Shown here piece after piece: positions 8,289-17,379 of a stretch of DNA of 64,000 nt (within the stretch, counting starts at the first letter, position 1; the number at the start of each line of letters is the position of its first letter). Source of the DNA: Paenibacillus sp. G2S3. Lineage in GTDB: Bacteria > Bacillota > Bacilli > Paenibacillales > Paenibacillaceae. Both the position numbers and the translations under genes were made by a program. The stretch covers positions 744,001-808,000 of the forward strand of contig NZ_CP126095.1 in NCBI RefSeq assembly GCF_030123105.1, written 5' to 3'. The notes under the pieces were generated by a model that searched no databases, was not told the DNA's origin, and saw only the letters and a list, made by a program, of their open reading frames with translations.

Positions 8289-9767
8289 ATGAGTAAACAC
8301 CGCAGTGGACGCAGCACCAGCCGCCCAGTCGGCAAGGCGCCTGTCGCCGGACTGCCTGTGAATAAAAATGATGAGGTTATGCTCGATATCATCGGCATGA
8401 CCCATGAAGGTGAAGGGGTAGGCCGCGTTGAAGGCTTTACCCTTTTTGTGCAGGGAGCTCTTCCCGGAGAGAAGGTCCGGGCAAAGGTGCTCAAGACGAA
8501 AAAGCAGTATGGCTACGCCAAGCTGCTGAATTTAGTAGAGGCGAGCAGCGCCCGCATCGCGGCGCCTTGCGAGATCTATGACCAATGCGGCGGCTGCCAG
8601 CTGCAGCATATGGACTATGCGGCACAGCTGGCGTGGAAACGGCAGCTGGTGGTGGACAACCTGGAGCGGATTGGGAAGCTCCAGGTGAGTGGTGATGCTG
8701 GCGGGAACGCTGAAGCGGCTCAGACAGATGGTATTGTCGTCCGCCCAACACTGGGCATGGACGAGCCTTGGCGTTATCGCAACAAGGCGCAGGTGCCGAT
8801 TGGCGTAACAGAAGGCGGCCTTGTGGGTGGTTTTTACGCACGGGGTAGTCACCGCATCATCGATATGGAAACCTGCTTGATTCAGCATGAAGACAACGAT
8901 GACGTTGTACGCAAGGTGAAAGATATCGGACGGAAGCTCGGCATTTCCGCTTACGACGAAGAATCCGGCAAAGGCTTACTGCGTCACGTTGTCGTGAAAG
9001 TTGCCTTCCGCACAGGTGAGATGATGGTCGTCCTCGTCACGAACGGTGACCGTATCCCACATCTTGACGAATGGATCGCTGAGATCCGCCGTGAAATCCC
9101 AGCCGTAACAAGCATTTGCCAGAACGTGAACACTAAGAAGACAAATGTAATCTTCGGTGATACAACGCGTACCCTGTGGGGGAACGACGTTATTTACGAT
9201 TATATCGGCGATGTGAAATTTGCAATCTCTGCGCGTTCTTTCTATCAGGTTAACCCGGCTCAAACCGAGGTACTCTATGGTAAGACGGTGGAGTATGCTG
9301 GACTTACTGGCAACGAGACTGTTATAGATGCTTATTGCGGTATCGGAACGATTTCGTTGTTCCTTGCACAGCATGCTAAACAGGTCTACGGTGTAGAAAT
9401 CGTACGTGAAGCGATTGAAGATGCTCGAGCGAATGCCACTTTGAATGGTATGGATAACGTGGTGTTTGAGGTAGGCGCATCTGAGGATGTCATTCCTAAC
9501 TGGAAAGAGCAGGGGGTTACGGCAGATGTTATCGTGGTCGATCCTCCGCGTAAGGGCTGCGATCCACGACTTTTGGAGACGATCCTGGCAATGAAGCCGG
9601 AACGTGTGGTGTATGTATCGTGTAATCCATCGACACTGGCAAGGGACTTGCGGGTGCTCGAAGATGGAGGGTACAAGACAGTGGAGGTAACTCCGGTGGA
9701 TATGTTCCCGCATACGGTACATGTGGAGTCGGTGGCGTTGTTGGTTAGGAATAGTACAGTGAAATGA
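8289..9767 (+). CDS. rlmD: 23S rRNA (uracil-5-)-methyltransferase RlmD/RlmCD
   Basis: A 492-residue RumA-family enzyme that makes 5-methyluridine in 23S rRNA; the Bacillus orthologue YefA (RlmCD) modifies two sites. A TRAM domain occupies about 25-85. Iron-sulfur cysteines are C94, C100 and C103 in [10 protein letters not shown], with a probable fourth near 196. The SAM-binding motif [12 protein letters not shown] is near 345, the nucleophile motif YVSCNP near 444, and the catalytic C-terminal FPHTVHVES includes E480. The gene is intact. Its last ~50 bp recur downstream at 31411, 37664 and 47441, so this 3' end appears to be an integration target. Confidence 0.93.
   Translation: MSKHRSGRSTSRPVGKAPVAGLPVNKNDEVMLDIIGMTHEGEGVGRVEGFTLFVQGALPGEKVRAKVLKTKKQYGYAKLLNLVEASSARIAAPCEIYDQCGGCQLQHMDYAAQLAWKRQLVVDNLERIGKLQVSGDAGGNAEAAQTDGIVVRPTLGMDEPWRYRNKAQVPIGVTEGGLVGGFYARGSHRIIDMETCLIQHEDNDDVVRKVKDIGRKLGISAYDEESGKGLLRHVVVKVAFRTGEMMVVLVTNGDRIPHLDEWIAEIRREIPAVTSICQNVNTKKTNVIFGDTTRTLWGNDVIYDYIGDVKFAISARSFYQVNPAQTEVLYGKTVEYAGLTGNETVIDAYCGIGTISLFLAQHAKQVYGVEIVREAIEDARANATLNGMDNVVFEVGASEDVIPNWKEQGVTADVIVVDPPRKGCDPRLLETILAMKPERVVYVSCNPSTLARDLRVLEDGGYKTVEVTPVDMFPHTVHVESVALLVRNSTVK
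9702..9750 (+). other. Putative attachment site (attL) in the 3' end of rlmD
   Basis: These 49 bp encode [17 protein letters not shown] of RlmD. The same stretch recurs at 31411-31459 with only synonymous changes, and in decayed form at 37664 and 47441. The likely crossover lies in this block because accessory DNA begins right after the rlmD stop codon. The exact core cannot be fixed by eye. Confidence 0.65.
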
Positions 9768-9843
9768 AATTCTTCTATTTACTGGGGTTTTCCAATATGG
9801 TACAGATTAAAAATGTCGGTGGTACAGATGGCGTAGAACAGAC

Positions 9844-9865
9844 TTGATGTAAAATTGATGTAAAA
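9844..9865 (+). repeat. Direct repeat flanking island A, left copy
   Basis: Two tandem copies of TTGATGTAAAA, identical to 31280-31301. The position about 80 bp inside the attL-like site suggests an arm-type integrase binding site. Confidence 0.6.
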
Positions 9866-9892
9866 ATTCACCGAATTTCAGCTTAAATGAAC

Positions 9893-9930
9893 AGAAGACA
9901 CCGGGAAACTCTCCTGTGCGTCTTCTTTTT
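9893..9930 (+). terminator. Rho-independent terminator downstream of rlmD
   Basis: AGAAGAC...GTCTTCT stem with an inner CGGG/CCTG extension, followed by a run of T. It lies beyond the left direct repeat, so it may be island-borne. Confidence 0.8.
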
Positions 9931-9992
9931 TATGCATGTGCAGAGTCAGATGCAAATATCGATATTACAGTAATTGTTCAAAGAAAATAGCT

Positions 9993-10073
9993 GAAAAATA
10001 AAATCTATGGCATTCTTGAACTGGAAATAAAGCCCTAGATAGCCCTGACGATTTAACTAACGTGTCCCGTTAG
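9993..10073 (+). repeat. Punctuating repeat, copy R1
   Basis: It has AT-rich boxes at 9993-10010 (GAAAAATAAAATCTA) and 10024-10042 (GGAAATAAAGCCCTAGATAG). These are followed by the palindrome CTAACG-TGTCC-CGTTAG (10057-10073), with a small GTCGC/GCGAC hairpin just beyond. The same arrangement recurs near 14335-14392 and, inverted, at 12243-12336. Confidence 0.5.
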
Positions 10074-10135
10074 CCATCTATGTCGCTCACGCGACACCAC
10101 AGATTATGGAAGTAATTGCGTTCTTCCATGGGAGC

Positions 10136-10786
10136 TCAATAATCAATTAGAACATTATCTGCTACGATGGTGAATTCCCTTAAAGGACTTCCAAATAAAA
10201 CGTTAAGCTGAAAACCAGCATCTGTGGAGTAAACCTCGTCATAAAGCCAGTAACTGCCTATACTTAAGTCAGCAGGTTGAAGGTTTTTCACGCCTATAAA
10301 TGTTAATTTTACATCGGTGTAATAATAATATCCTCCTCTAGAATCTAAGGTTATTATGAACGTGTCCTCAGAAGGTATTTCAAGTGAAAGTACTCTTGGA
10401 TCGTGTAACGACTTTTCACACAATTGAACAACATTGTCTGGGAGTGAGTCCTTTATCGACTTATAGCTTCGAAGGTATTCATTTCCAATAATGCTCATAC
10501 GCTTATCGTACTCATTTCGCCACTGCTCAGCCATTTTTCTAAGTTCTACCGAAGGGAAATGCGAATTTACCTTTCCGTTATGAATATAGGGGTGAAAGAT
10601 CTTAGGGAGAAATTTTAGTAAGTCATTTTTCAAATACGCTAATCCGTCCCTACAGATTTCTTCAAAGTTCATCCCTACCGCTTTATAAGAAGCGACATCT
10701 TCTTCCCAATCCTTTTCCGTTTCATGGAATACCAAAAACCCTCTAATCTGTATTTCCTCATACCACTCTTTTGTGAAATAGTTCAT
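10136..10786 (-). CDS. DUF4085 family protein
   Basis: A 216-residue protein beginning MNYFTKEWYEEIQIRGFLVFHETEKDW, the characteristic N-terminus of DUF4085 proteins of Bacillales. The N-terminal half is helical and acidic; the C-terminal half is predicted beta-rich (TFIITLDSRGGYYYYTDVKLTFIG and onwards). There is no signal peptide or membrane helix, and function is unknown. An AGAGGA site precedes the start at 10786. It stands alone on the minus strand between two copies of the punctuating repeat (R1 and R2), which suggests it is a mobile cargo unit. Confidence 0.75.
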   Translation of the reverse strand: MNYFTKEWYEEIQIRGFLVFHETEKDWEEDVASYKAVGMNFEEICRDGLAYLKNDLLKFLPKIFHPYIHNGKVNSHFPSVELRKMAEQWRNEYDKRMSIIGNEYLRSYKSIKDSLPDNVVQLCEKSLHDPRVLSLEIPSEDTFIITLDSRGGYYYYTDVKLTFIGVKNLQPADLSIGSYWLYDEVYSTDAGFQLNVLFGSPLREFTIVADNVLIDY

Positions 10787-10855
10787 GTTCCGTCCTCTAT
10801 GCTATATGTATCTAACTTACTACATACTTTAACGTACGTATGGGAGTTTTGTTGT

Positions 10856-10921
10856 GTTAATCTGCCCGTTAGTTGAATAAGAATAAGGCTTCACCCCATA
10901 TTGAAATAAAGCACCCGTTAG
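10856..10921. repeat. Punctuating repeat, copy R2 (degenerate)
   Basis: Half-palindromes CTGCCCGTTAG (10862-10872) and CACCCGTTAG (10912-10921) lie around a GAAATAAAG box (10902-10910). This is a partial match to copies R1, R3 and R4. Confidence 0.35.
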
Positions 10922-11046
10922 TTTATGTGTTATTTCTCACAAACATATAATATTATTCAGGTGAATAGACAGAGAAATTAGAATTATACATAAGTATTCG
11001 ATAGATCGTTAGTGTCTATATTATAAATGGGGGAGGCTTGAAATAC

Positions 11047-12036
11047 ATGGACAGCGTATTGCCTATTGGAAAGAAACATGGATGTTTTACTATAATCGGT
11101 GGTTTTGAAGCATATCAAGAAGAAGTTGCTAAAGAAGGAATTGCAGACCTAGAACAAAATAAGCAAAAGTTTATAAATGGGGAAAGAAGTATTGAGCATA
11201 ATATTGATTCTGTCGATTTTTTTGATAGCTGGATACAATTATATAAGTCTTACATGAATTACAAATGCCAGTGTAAATGCGGAAAAGTACATTATATTAA
11301 TGGAACTACTTTATTAAGAAAAAAATCGAGAGATTGCGGGGATGATTGTGCGATAAAGCAAGAGCGTATTAAAAAGAGACTAGCTTCGTACCCTAGAGTA
11401 AAGGATACAAGCTATAATATTGATTATTCCAATACCATACATGAATCATTAGAGATATTAGAGTGTATTGATGATGGTTATGAGGAAGAACCTGTAATAT
11501 TTAATAAACAAAAAAAGAATGGGGGCACATTTAAAGTATTCAAGTTATATAAATGTCATTGCTATCTTTGTGGTAAAGAATATCAATTTAAATCATCAGA
11601 TTTTGAGATAAAAATTGATGCATACGGATATAGAGCGAAAGAAGGATATTATTGTGATGCTTATTGTGACTGTCATAACATTTCATCATTTCAATGGCGA
11701 ACTATAAAAATACTGAGAGAATATAATGTAGCATATAGAGTTGAAGTTGAGTTTCAAGACTTATATGGTGTAGGGCATAAGAAATTGTTGCGTTATGATT
11801 TTGCTGTTCTCGGTTCAGATAATAGCATTAAATGTCTTATTGAGTGTCAAGGTGAACAGCATTATAAGCCTATAGCTGAGTTCGGTGGTGTTTCACAATA
11901 TCAGTCTCAAGTAAAGAATGACGAATTAAAACGTGTTTATGCCAAGTCACATAATATATCTTTATTCGAAATTCCGTATACTTGTAATACATACGAAAAG
12001 GAAATAGAATTTCTTAAAACAGCTAGAATTATTTAA
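11047..12036 (+). CDS. Putative Vsr-like/PD-(D/E)XK endonuclease with cysteine-rich region
   Basis: A 329-residue protein. ATG 11047 is used because GGGAGG at 11031-11036 is too close to the alternative TTG at 11038. The middle holds paired-cysteine motifs (CQCKCGKVH, CHCYLCGKEY, CDAYCDCH) that could bind zinc. The C-terminal 90 residues read like a Vsr-type fold: RYDFAVLG, LIECQGEQHYKP, a basic NDELKRVYAKSHNI and LFEIPY, placing candidate acidic and Gln/Lys residues as in very-short-patch or phage homing endonucleases. It is AT-rich and flanked by repeats R2 and R3. It may be a homing or defence nuclease; no partner gene is visible. Confidence 0.55.
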   Translation: MDSVLPIGKKHGCFTIIGGFEAYQEEVAKEGIADLEQNKQKFINGERSIEHNIDSVDFFDSWIQLYKSYMNYKCQCKCGKVHYINGTTLLRKKSRDCGDDCAIKQERIKKRLASYPRVKDTSYNIDYSNTIHESLEILECIDDGYEEEPVIFNKQKKNGGTFKVFKLYKCHCYLCGKEYQFKSSDFEIKIDAYGYRAKEGYYCDAYCDCHNISSFQWRTIKILREYNVAYRVEVEFQDLYGVGHKKLLRYDFAVLGSDNSIKCLIECQGEQHYKPIAEFGGVSQYQSQVKNDELKRVYAKSHNISLFEIPYTCNTYEKEIEFLKTARII

Positions 12037-12172
12037 TCACATATTTTCAGATATCGATTAACTTAACGGCTCTTGTCAAGATGCACTGAGTTAATGAGAT
12101 AATGATTGTTGGATATCGGATTAAGAGAGCATAAAATTCCAATTTATCGGTGAGCTGGATTTGAAAGCACAT

Positions 12173-12195
12173 AAGACACTTCGGTGTCTTTTTTT
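12173..12195 (+). terminator. UUCG-loop terminator
   Basis: A perfect 7-bp stem AAGACAC/GTGTCTT closes a TTCG tetraloop and is followed by T residues, about 137 bp after the Vsr-like gene. Confidence 0.85.
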
Positions 12196-12242
12196 ATATC
12201 ATCGCCAACTTTCCCAGTCACACCTAATTGTTATTTCTTCCA

Positions 12243-12336
12243 CTAACCTGCCCATTAGCTTAATCAAACACCCTCAATCTACTACTTTGTTTTCTGAGTC
12301 TAATACTTTATTTTTCAGTCTAGAACTTTATTTTCT
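12243..12336 (-). repeat. Punctuating repeat, copy R3 (inverted orientation)
   Basis: The palindrome CTAAC-CTGCCC-ATTAG (12243-12258) is followed by three tandem ~20-bp boxes. The last two, at 12297 and 12317, read AGTCTAnnACTTTATTTT. Read on the minus strand this is the same box-spacer-palindrome order as R1 and R4. Confidence 0.5.
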
Positions 12337-12357
12337 TTTGACAATAATGGCTTCACT

Positions 12358-12720
12358 GTGTTTTGTATGTATCCCTCTGGAGTAGCAATCTTATATAGAG
12401 ACGGATCTGCAGTAGCGATCATTTTATCTTTGGAGTCCAAAGGTGCTTACCAAGTTTATCGTGGTTTAAGTACCGGTATACAGATCGAGGTAGCAAAGGG
12501 TCATTTTAAGCAGACTCCGGAGTTGGCAGTTACCGGCTCAAATATCAATTACGTTTATGATTCTGCGCTCGATGATGTACTACAAACAATTCCTGATCCG
12601 CCAAAAGAGCATGTTTATATTTACAATATTGAATTGAATAGTGCTACCGGGGAGATTCAAAAGATCAGGCTTTCTGATAACCAAGCAATTATCAGTGCAT
12701 CAAAGGTAAAATGTGATTAA
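12358..12720 (+). CDS. Hypothetical protein, probably a truncated fragment
   Basis: The frame encodes up to 120 residues (SGVAILYRDGSAVAIILSLE and onwards), with alternating hydrophobic strands and a natural C-terminus followed 9 bp later by a strong terminator. There is no ribosome site before the first ATG, and the N-terminus emerges from repeat R3. It is therefore best read as the 3' remnant of a longer gene. I do not recognise the family. Confidence 0.4.
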   Translation: MFCMYPSGVAILYRDGSAVAIILSLESKGAYQVYRGLSTGIQIEVAKGHFKQTPELAVTGSNINYVYDSALDDVLQTIPDPPKEHVYIYNIELNSATGEIQKIRLSDNQAIISASKVKCD

Positions 12721-12729
12721 GAACTGGCT

Positions 12730-12776
12730 AAAAAACATAGGGACTGGCTAAGAGTAGCCGGCCCCTATGTTTTTTA
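12730..12776 (+). terminator. Long-stem terminator
   Basis: A ~21-bp stem (AAAAAACATAGGG...CCCCTATGTTTTTT with an inner CTGGCTA/TAGCCGG arm, one mismatch) and a 4-nt loop. A and T tracts on both sides make it usable from both strands, including the convergent PIN gene. Confidence 0.9.
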
Positions 12777-12899
12777 ATTATTAGTTCGAAATTTCCACCC
12801 GCATTCGGAAGGATCAGACCGCGGAACAAAGTAGCAGAAGGCGATTCTATCAGTAAAAATCCGGAGTAGAGAGTTTTTGAAGCTGAATATGGTTACCAT

Positions 12900-13778
12900 T
12901 TAATTAAGAGGGAAGGGGTTACAATTTAAGCAGAATGCCAACACCGCCAGATCCCCAGAGATATATGCATATCTTCCTGGTACATTTTCTGCGCCGCAAT
13001 CGTCGCAATTGCCAATAGTTAATATAGCATTACGCCAATCACTCTCTTGACGCATTTGTTCTGCTTCCTCTTCTGACTGCAGATAAGCCTTTACTTCCTC
13101 GCTCCACTCCTCCAGACTTTCAATTGCTGCAGGCAAAGATCTATAATACTTGAAATTGTCGTCCACGATTTCCTGGAGGTTGATATCTAACTGATCCTTT
13201 CCAAAATCTTCAGTGTTGCTACTGATAAAATATAATTCTTGGTTAGAATCGTCCATGTATTCAAGGATACTGAAAAAAATAACCGCATCCCCCATGCTTT
13301 TCTTTTTATCTTTTTTAAAAAAGGGCTCTTTATTCATAAGCACATCGTCAATTAACGATGACTTCTTTGCTTCACTTAAGTTTATGTGTACGGTTTTTTT
13401 ACTGTTAAATAAGTTATCAATACGTTGAGATAAATCTGTATATTCTTGAAGTATTGCAGGTTTTAATTCTTTAAGCAAAGTCATGCTCAATTCTAGCTGA
13501 GCACTTATTTCGGTATGCTTTGAAGATTTTGCGATTTTTAATGCCTCATTTATTGTATTTTTAGCTGCATTCAAGTAGTGATCTGTTGCAACTAGAATGC
13601 GCTCATTTTTGATTCTATTCCATTCGTGGGCTATTTGAGTGGGCACAACTAGTTTAATGTGATAATCCATAACAAGGTTTTCCAGTATAGTAAGCATGCG
13701 CTTTTCATATTTGCCTTTAACTAAATCTATCCATATACATGTATCAATAACAACACTGGGTTTAGGTCCACGATACAT
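12900..13778 (-). CDS. PIN-domain protein, possible ribonuclease effector
   Basis: A 292-residue protein. ATG 13778 is preferred because AGAGGAG lies just upstream; the longer frame to 13874 lacks a site. The N-terminus SVVIDTCIWIDLVKG gives the first PIN acidic residue; HEW, MGDAVIFF and SSNTEDF supply further acidic residues, so the metal site looks complete. A helical insert (about 60-150) resembles DUF4935-type PIN proteins. The C-terminus has CDDCG and CLNC pairs that may bind zinc. PIN domains are Mg2+-dependent RNases. There is no antitoxin-sized partner, so a stand-alone defence or RNA-processing role is inferred. Confidence 0.7.
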   Translation of the reverse strand: MYRGPKPSVVIDTCIWIDLVKGKYEKRMLTILENLVMDYHIKLVVPTQIAHEWNRIKNERILVATDHYLNAAKNTINEALKIAKSSKHTEISAQLELSMTLLKELKPAILQEYTDLSQRIDNLFNSKKTVHINLSEAKKSSLIDDVLMNKEPFFKKDKKKSMGDAVIFFSILEYMDDSNQELYFISSNTEDFGKDQLDINLQEIVDDNFKYYRSLPAAIESLEEWSEEVKAYLQSEEEAEQMRQESDWRNAILTIGNCDDCGAENVPGRYAYISGDLAVLAFCLNCNPFPLN

Positions 13779-13859
13779 CAATTTGCTCGACTCCTCTTTT
13801 TCACACGATTCCCTTGCTATGCTGATTTCTATAATAGCACATAGCCCGATTGGTAAAAC

Positions 13860-14205
13860 GGTATTTTCCCACAATCGAGCCAGTATGAGGATCTGCAGGA
13901 GTTGGCACGATGTCGGCGCTGCTCGTATTGAGCAGCCTTGTACCTAGATGGCCAGTACAATAGAATTTTGGCCACGAAACCCCACCACCCACTAAAAGTC
14001 CAAGCGACTGGCAGGAAAAGCACTTGCCCACACTTGCCGTTCCATTGGGCTTTTTTGCTGCGCAACCGTGGGTACCCGGTGGCGTGGGAGGGCAAGACCT
14101 GAAGAGAGCCGGAAGGCGCGGCCTGGATGACACTTGCCGCTCGCTGCAAAGCTTATCAGGGCGCTTGAAAGGGTCCAGGATTTTCCACTGCGCGTTTCTC
14201 CTGCC
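13860..14205 (-). other. GC-rich non-coding segment of unknown nature
   Basis: This segment is much richer in GC than its neighbours and holds overlapping short frames in several phases with low-complexity products, none with a ribosome site. Read on the minus strand, the block GCCCAATGGAACGGC ... GCTTGGACTTTTAG ... GGGTGGTGG has a related copy at about 26085-26200. It could be a structured RNA, a decayed gene or a repeat; I cannot decide. Confidence 0.35.
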
Positions 14206-14210
14206 AGCAG

Positions 14211-14392
14211 AAAATAAAGTATTAGACTGGATGTTCTTATTCCCCGCGGTATTTTGAATCGTCATACCGTCAGACTCCATAAAATAAGTTTTAGACTTAC
14301 CCTAGAAATTGAAACAGCGACAGCAAAGGACGAGAAAATAAAGTCCTAGACTATCGCTGTTTCATTGAACTAACGTTTCCAGTTAGTTCAAT
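14211..14392 (+). repeat. Punctuating repeat cluster, copy R4
   Basis: Three AAAATAAAG-type boxes (14211-14228, 14281-14296, 14335-14352) each end in TAGACT. The third lies inside a hairpin GAAACAGCGA/TCGCTGTTTC. A perfect palindrome ATTGAACTAAC-GTTTCCA-GTTAGTTCAAT (14364-14392) follows. This is the best-preserved copy of the family. Confidence 0.6.
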
Positions 14393-14560
14393 ATGCGTCC
14401 CCTGTAATGCTACTAGCTCAAAAAATTGCCCTCACTTATGATAAGGTTCACCATAGTGGATGTAAGTGAGATTTTTAGGAAATTCGGCACTCACTAAAAT
14501 TACTATATGATACAATAATATATATAGTAGGGTTTAAATACATATCTAATGAGGTGGATT

Positions 14561-16312
14561 ATGAGCAATCAAGTCACGCTACTTAATATTTTGCTAGAAG
14601 AGTTTTTGAGGGAAAGTAATCTGAAAAATGCAGACATAGCATTCGAATCATTTGCAACAAATCAAATATTTAAGGATTATGATATTAGTTTTGAAGAAAT
14701 ACAGCTTGGATTAGTTGGAGAGAAAAAAGATTATGGTATTGATGGCATATTTATATTTGCTAATGATGAGCTAATTAATTCTGAAGAAGAATTTCAAGCA
14801 AGCAATAAACCAGTATTTGATTTCCACTTTTTACAATACAAAAACACTGATACTATTTCCGAAGATGTTATTAATAAGTTCATCGTAGCTAGTGAAGAAT
14901 TATTTAATTTAGAAAAGGATTTTAATACTCTTGAGGGAGTGATATCCGAAACACTTAAAGACAAAATATTACTAATTCACAAACTTATTAAACTGACTGC
15001 TTCAAAACATCCTAGAATTAATATTAATTTCTATCATGTTTGTAAAGGCGATGCTTCAAACATCTATGGTCCAAGACATAACAATTATAGTTACATTCAT
15101 AAAATTGAAACACTAAGAACAAAAATTACAGAAACAAACTTAGGTAATATTACTTTTGACTTTAAAATAATTGATGCATCAACTATTTTAACGTTAGCTC
15201 GTAAAGAACCTAGTTACTCGCTTCAACTAAAATTAAATGAGAATCCAATTGCACTAGAATATAAAGAGACTGATGAAAGAGGTTATATCGCTTCAGTAAA
15301 TGTAATTGAATACTTCAAATTTCTTGTTGATTCAACGGATAATTCTTTAAGGAAATATCTATTTGAATCTAATATTCGTGATTATCAAAACAACACAACT
15401 GTTAATTCTGAAATAATACAAACATTAAAAAATAAGAATGAATTAGATTTTTGGTGGTTAAATAATGGAATTACGATTATAGCTGAAAATGGCACCTTAA
15501 CAGGAAAGACTTTGCATTTGGATAATGTTCAAATAGTTAACGGTTTACAAACTTCTCATTCAATATACCATACATTTGCAGAGGGACTTCCAGAATCAGA
15601 CTCTCGATCTATTTTACTGAAAATAATAATTACGGATAAAAAAGAAACAACCGATGTAATAATAAAATCAAATAACTCTCATAATCCTGTTCCACCTGCT
15701 TTATTAAGGGCAACAGATAAAGTGCAAAGAGATATTGAAGACTATTTACTATCTCATGATCTTTATTATGATAGAAGAAAAAACTATTATAAAAATTTAA
15801 AAAAACCTACTAAACAAATTATTTCAATAAATTATTTATCACAATGTTTAACTGCCTTAGTCGAAAAGAATCCCTCAAAAGCAAGGTCCAATCCAACAAT
15901 CTTAACAAAAAACGAACAAGATTATAACAGATTATTTCCAACCACTAGACCAATGGAAGTATATTCAAACTCAATTAAATTAATGAAAAAAATTGAAGCT
16001 TATCTAAAACAATCTTTTATTGCTGAAGATGAAGTAGATGTAGCAGTTGCGACGTATTATCATTTCCATATTGGTAGAGTATTAATATCTTATCTTTCAA
16101 ATCAAGCAAGATTTAATGGGGAAAGACTCCTAAAAACATTTGATTTAAATCAAATTATTGACTCAAAGATAAATGTTGCTTTAAGAATAACCAAACAACT
16201 TGTATTAGACTATGCTTCTCATAATCAACAGCATAATTTAACTTATATATCTAAACAAATACCATTTAGTGATTATATAAATACTAATCTTGATTCTTTA
16301 CTAACATCATAG
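14561..16312 (+). CDS. AIPR-family abortive phage infection protein
   Basis: A 583-residue protein. ATG 14561 follows GAGGTGG by 4 bp. The C-terminal two thirds carry the AIPR signature: FWWLNNGITIIAENG near 305, then QIVNGLQTSHSIY and KSNNSHNPV. The N-terminal part has DYGIDGIFIF (about 65) and FHFLQYKN (about 90), matching the D...QxK pattern of PD-(D/E)XK nucleases. AIPR proteins are linked to abortive infection and other antiphage systems, where they are likely nucleases. The gene is very AT-rich, stands alone between R4 and a terminator, and is probably a single-gene cargo unit. The mechanism is inferred. Confidence 0.8.
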   Translation: MSNQVTLLNILLEEFLRESNLKNADIAFESFATNQIFKDYDISFEEIQLGLVGEKKDYGIDGIFIFANDELINSEEEFQASNKPVFDFHFLQYKNTDTISEDVINKFIVASEELFNLEKDFNTLEGVISETLKDKILLIHKLIKLTASKHPRININFYHVCKGDASNIYGPRHNNYSYIHKIETLRTKITETNLGNITFDFKIIDASTILTLARKEPSYSLQLKLNENPIALEYKETDERGYIASVNVIEYFKFLVDSTDNSLRKYLFESNIRDYQNNTTVNSEIIQTLKNKNELDFWWLNNGITIIAENGTLTGKTLHLDNVQIVNGLQTSHSIYHTFAEGLPESDSRSILLKIIITDKKETTDVIIKSNNSHNPVPPALLRATDKVQRDIEDYLLSHDLYYDRRKNYYKNLKKPTKQIISINYLSQCLTALVEKNPSKARSNPTILTKNEQDYNRLFPTTRPMEVYSNSIKLMKKIEAYLKQSFIAEDEVDVAVATYYHFHIGRVLISYLSNQARFNGERLLKTFDLNQIIDSKINVALRITKQLVLDYASHNQQHNLTYISKQIPFSDYINTNLDSLLTS

Positions 16313-16425
16313 TTTCCTACAGGTTGATTTTTTGGATAGTTAAGACTTCACTACGATACGGTTCAGCGTAATGTATCTAAACTCAAAGTACAGTTTGACT
16401 ATAAGATTTACATATCGATTTTAAC

Positions 16426-16460
16426 AAAAACCCATTCCCTTAACGGGAAGTGGGTTTTTA
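16426..16460. terminator. Bidirectional terminator after the AIPR gene
   Basis: AAAAACCCA-TTCCC pairs with GGGAA-g-TGGGTTTTT (one bulge, short loop). It serves both the AIPR gene and the convergent pseudogene. Confidence 0.85.
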
Positions 16461-16504
16461 AACTATCGTTTTCGGTTAGAGTTTAACCACTTAATTATTT
16501 CATT

Positions 16505-17111
16505 GATTTGCTAACGTGACAATTTCCTCTTTAGTCAAATCTCCGCTGTCGAATTTAATGAAAGTACCATTTTGTAACAATCATAGATATCCCTCCTGGT
16601 ATATGGTTAGCCCAAGGTTCAAATCGCCCTTCGATTCTGTTTATGTTAAATTTCTCTCCACGTTCATTATAATTAAATCTTCGCCTATATTTCTTGTTGT
16701 ACTTGTTTGGTTACGGATATCGATGCTAGTGACAACTTGGTTTATTTTATGACCAACCGCCTTATGATATTCAATCGCAAACAAATATGTCTCTCCTGAG
16801 GCATCAAAAAAATGAAGTCTAACTTTTGAGTCTGATTGACTAAGAACAAGCGGATATGGTTCGTTAATTTCTAACTTATATATTTGAACCGAGTAAGACG
16901 GTGTAAGTAATTTAAAATCCGCAACATTTTTCAGCTTTTCCAATTCAACATTTGGATAAGCTAGCGTAGGTTTAGCTGATGCGATGAGTAGCCCATTGCT
17001 GATTCCAATATATAGCGAAAAGATAAGAACCAATGAAATAATCCGTTTAAACAAGGGCTGTTCCTCCAAATTTTTTGGTAATATTGTGCTCTTGTTTAAT
17101 TCAACTAACAT
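16505..17111 (-). pseudogene. Frameshifted secreted protein, DUF4367-like
   Basis: The first frame (start 17111) has a basic N-terminus, one hydrophobic helix (RIISLVLIFSLYIGISNGLL) and a domain with FKLLTPSYSVQIYKLEINEPYP and VTSIDIRNQTSTTR, then stops at 16641. The homologous continuation (RIEGRFEPWANHIPGG, then LLQNGTFIKFDSGDLTKEE) is found in other frames down to about 16505. At least two frameshifts or stops therefore break it. The pattern recalls DUF4367-type secreted or membrane-anchored proteins of Paenibacillus. It is probably non-functional. Confidence 0.6.
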
Positions 17112-17135
17112 ACCTGTAAATTTAATGTTCTCTAC

Positions 17136-17198
17136 AGTCTAGTATTTTTTTGAGATGAACACTTTATTTTTCAGTCTAAAGCATTATTTTCTTCTGAC
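17136..17198 (-). repeat. Punctuating repeat, copy R5 (boxes only)
   Basis: Boxes at 17136-17151 and 17157-17198 include ACTTTATTTTTCAGTCTAAA and a second GCATTATTTTC unit. They match the boxes of R3 but have no clear palindrome. Confidence 0.45.
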
Positions 17199-17379
17199 AG
17201 TACCGACAGTGCAGGGATAAACTGCAGCTGACGAACTGAAATAATAGATATTAGCAATAAATCGCCTTGACCTATAGTTCCTATATTGCTATATTTACCA
17301 GTATATGAGACTAGCAATGAATAGTCTTTTAGTATAGACACTTCACTGCTACATGCTACATTACAAATTGGGAGTTGAT

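Noticed and set aside
13845..13885. tRNA-like D-loop text near GATTGGTAAAAC
   Set aside because: No acceptor stem, anticodon arm or T-loop could be formed around it.
13801..14280. Overlapping minus-strand frames (159 and 106 aa) in the GC-rich block
   Set aside because: Low-complexity translations, no ribosome site, and both overlap the upstream region of the PIN gene; treated as non-coding.
14364..14392. CTAAC...GTTAG palindrome as an integron attC site
   Set aside because: The ends resemble attC core halves, but they do not fit RYYYAAC/GTTRRRY well, the hairpin is too short, and no IntI-type integrase is present.
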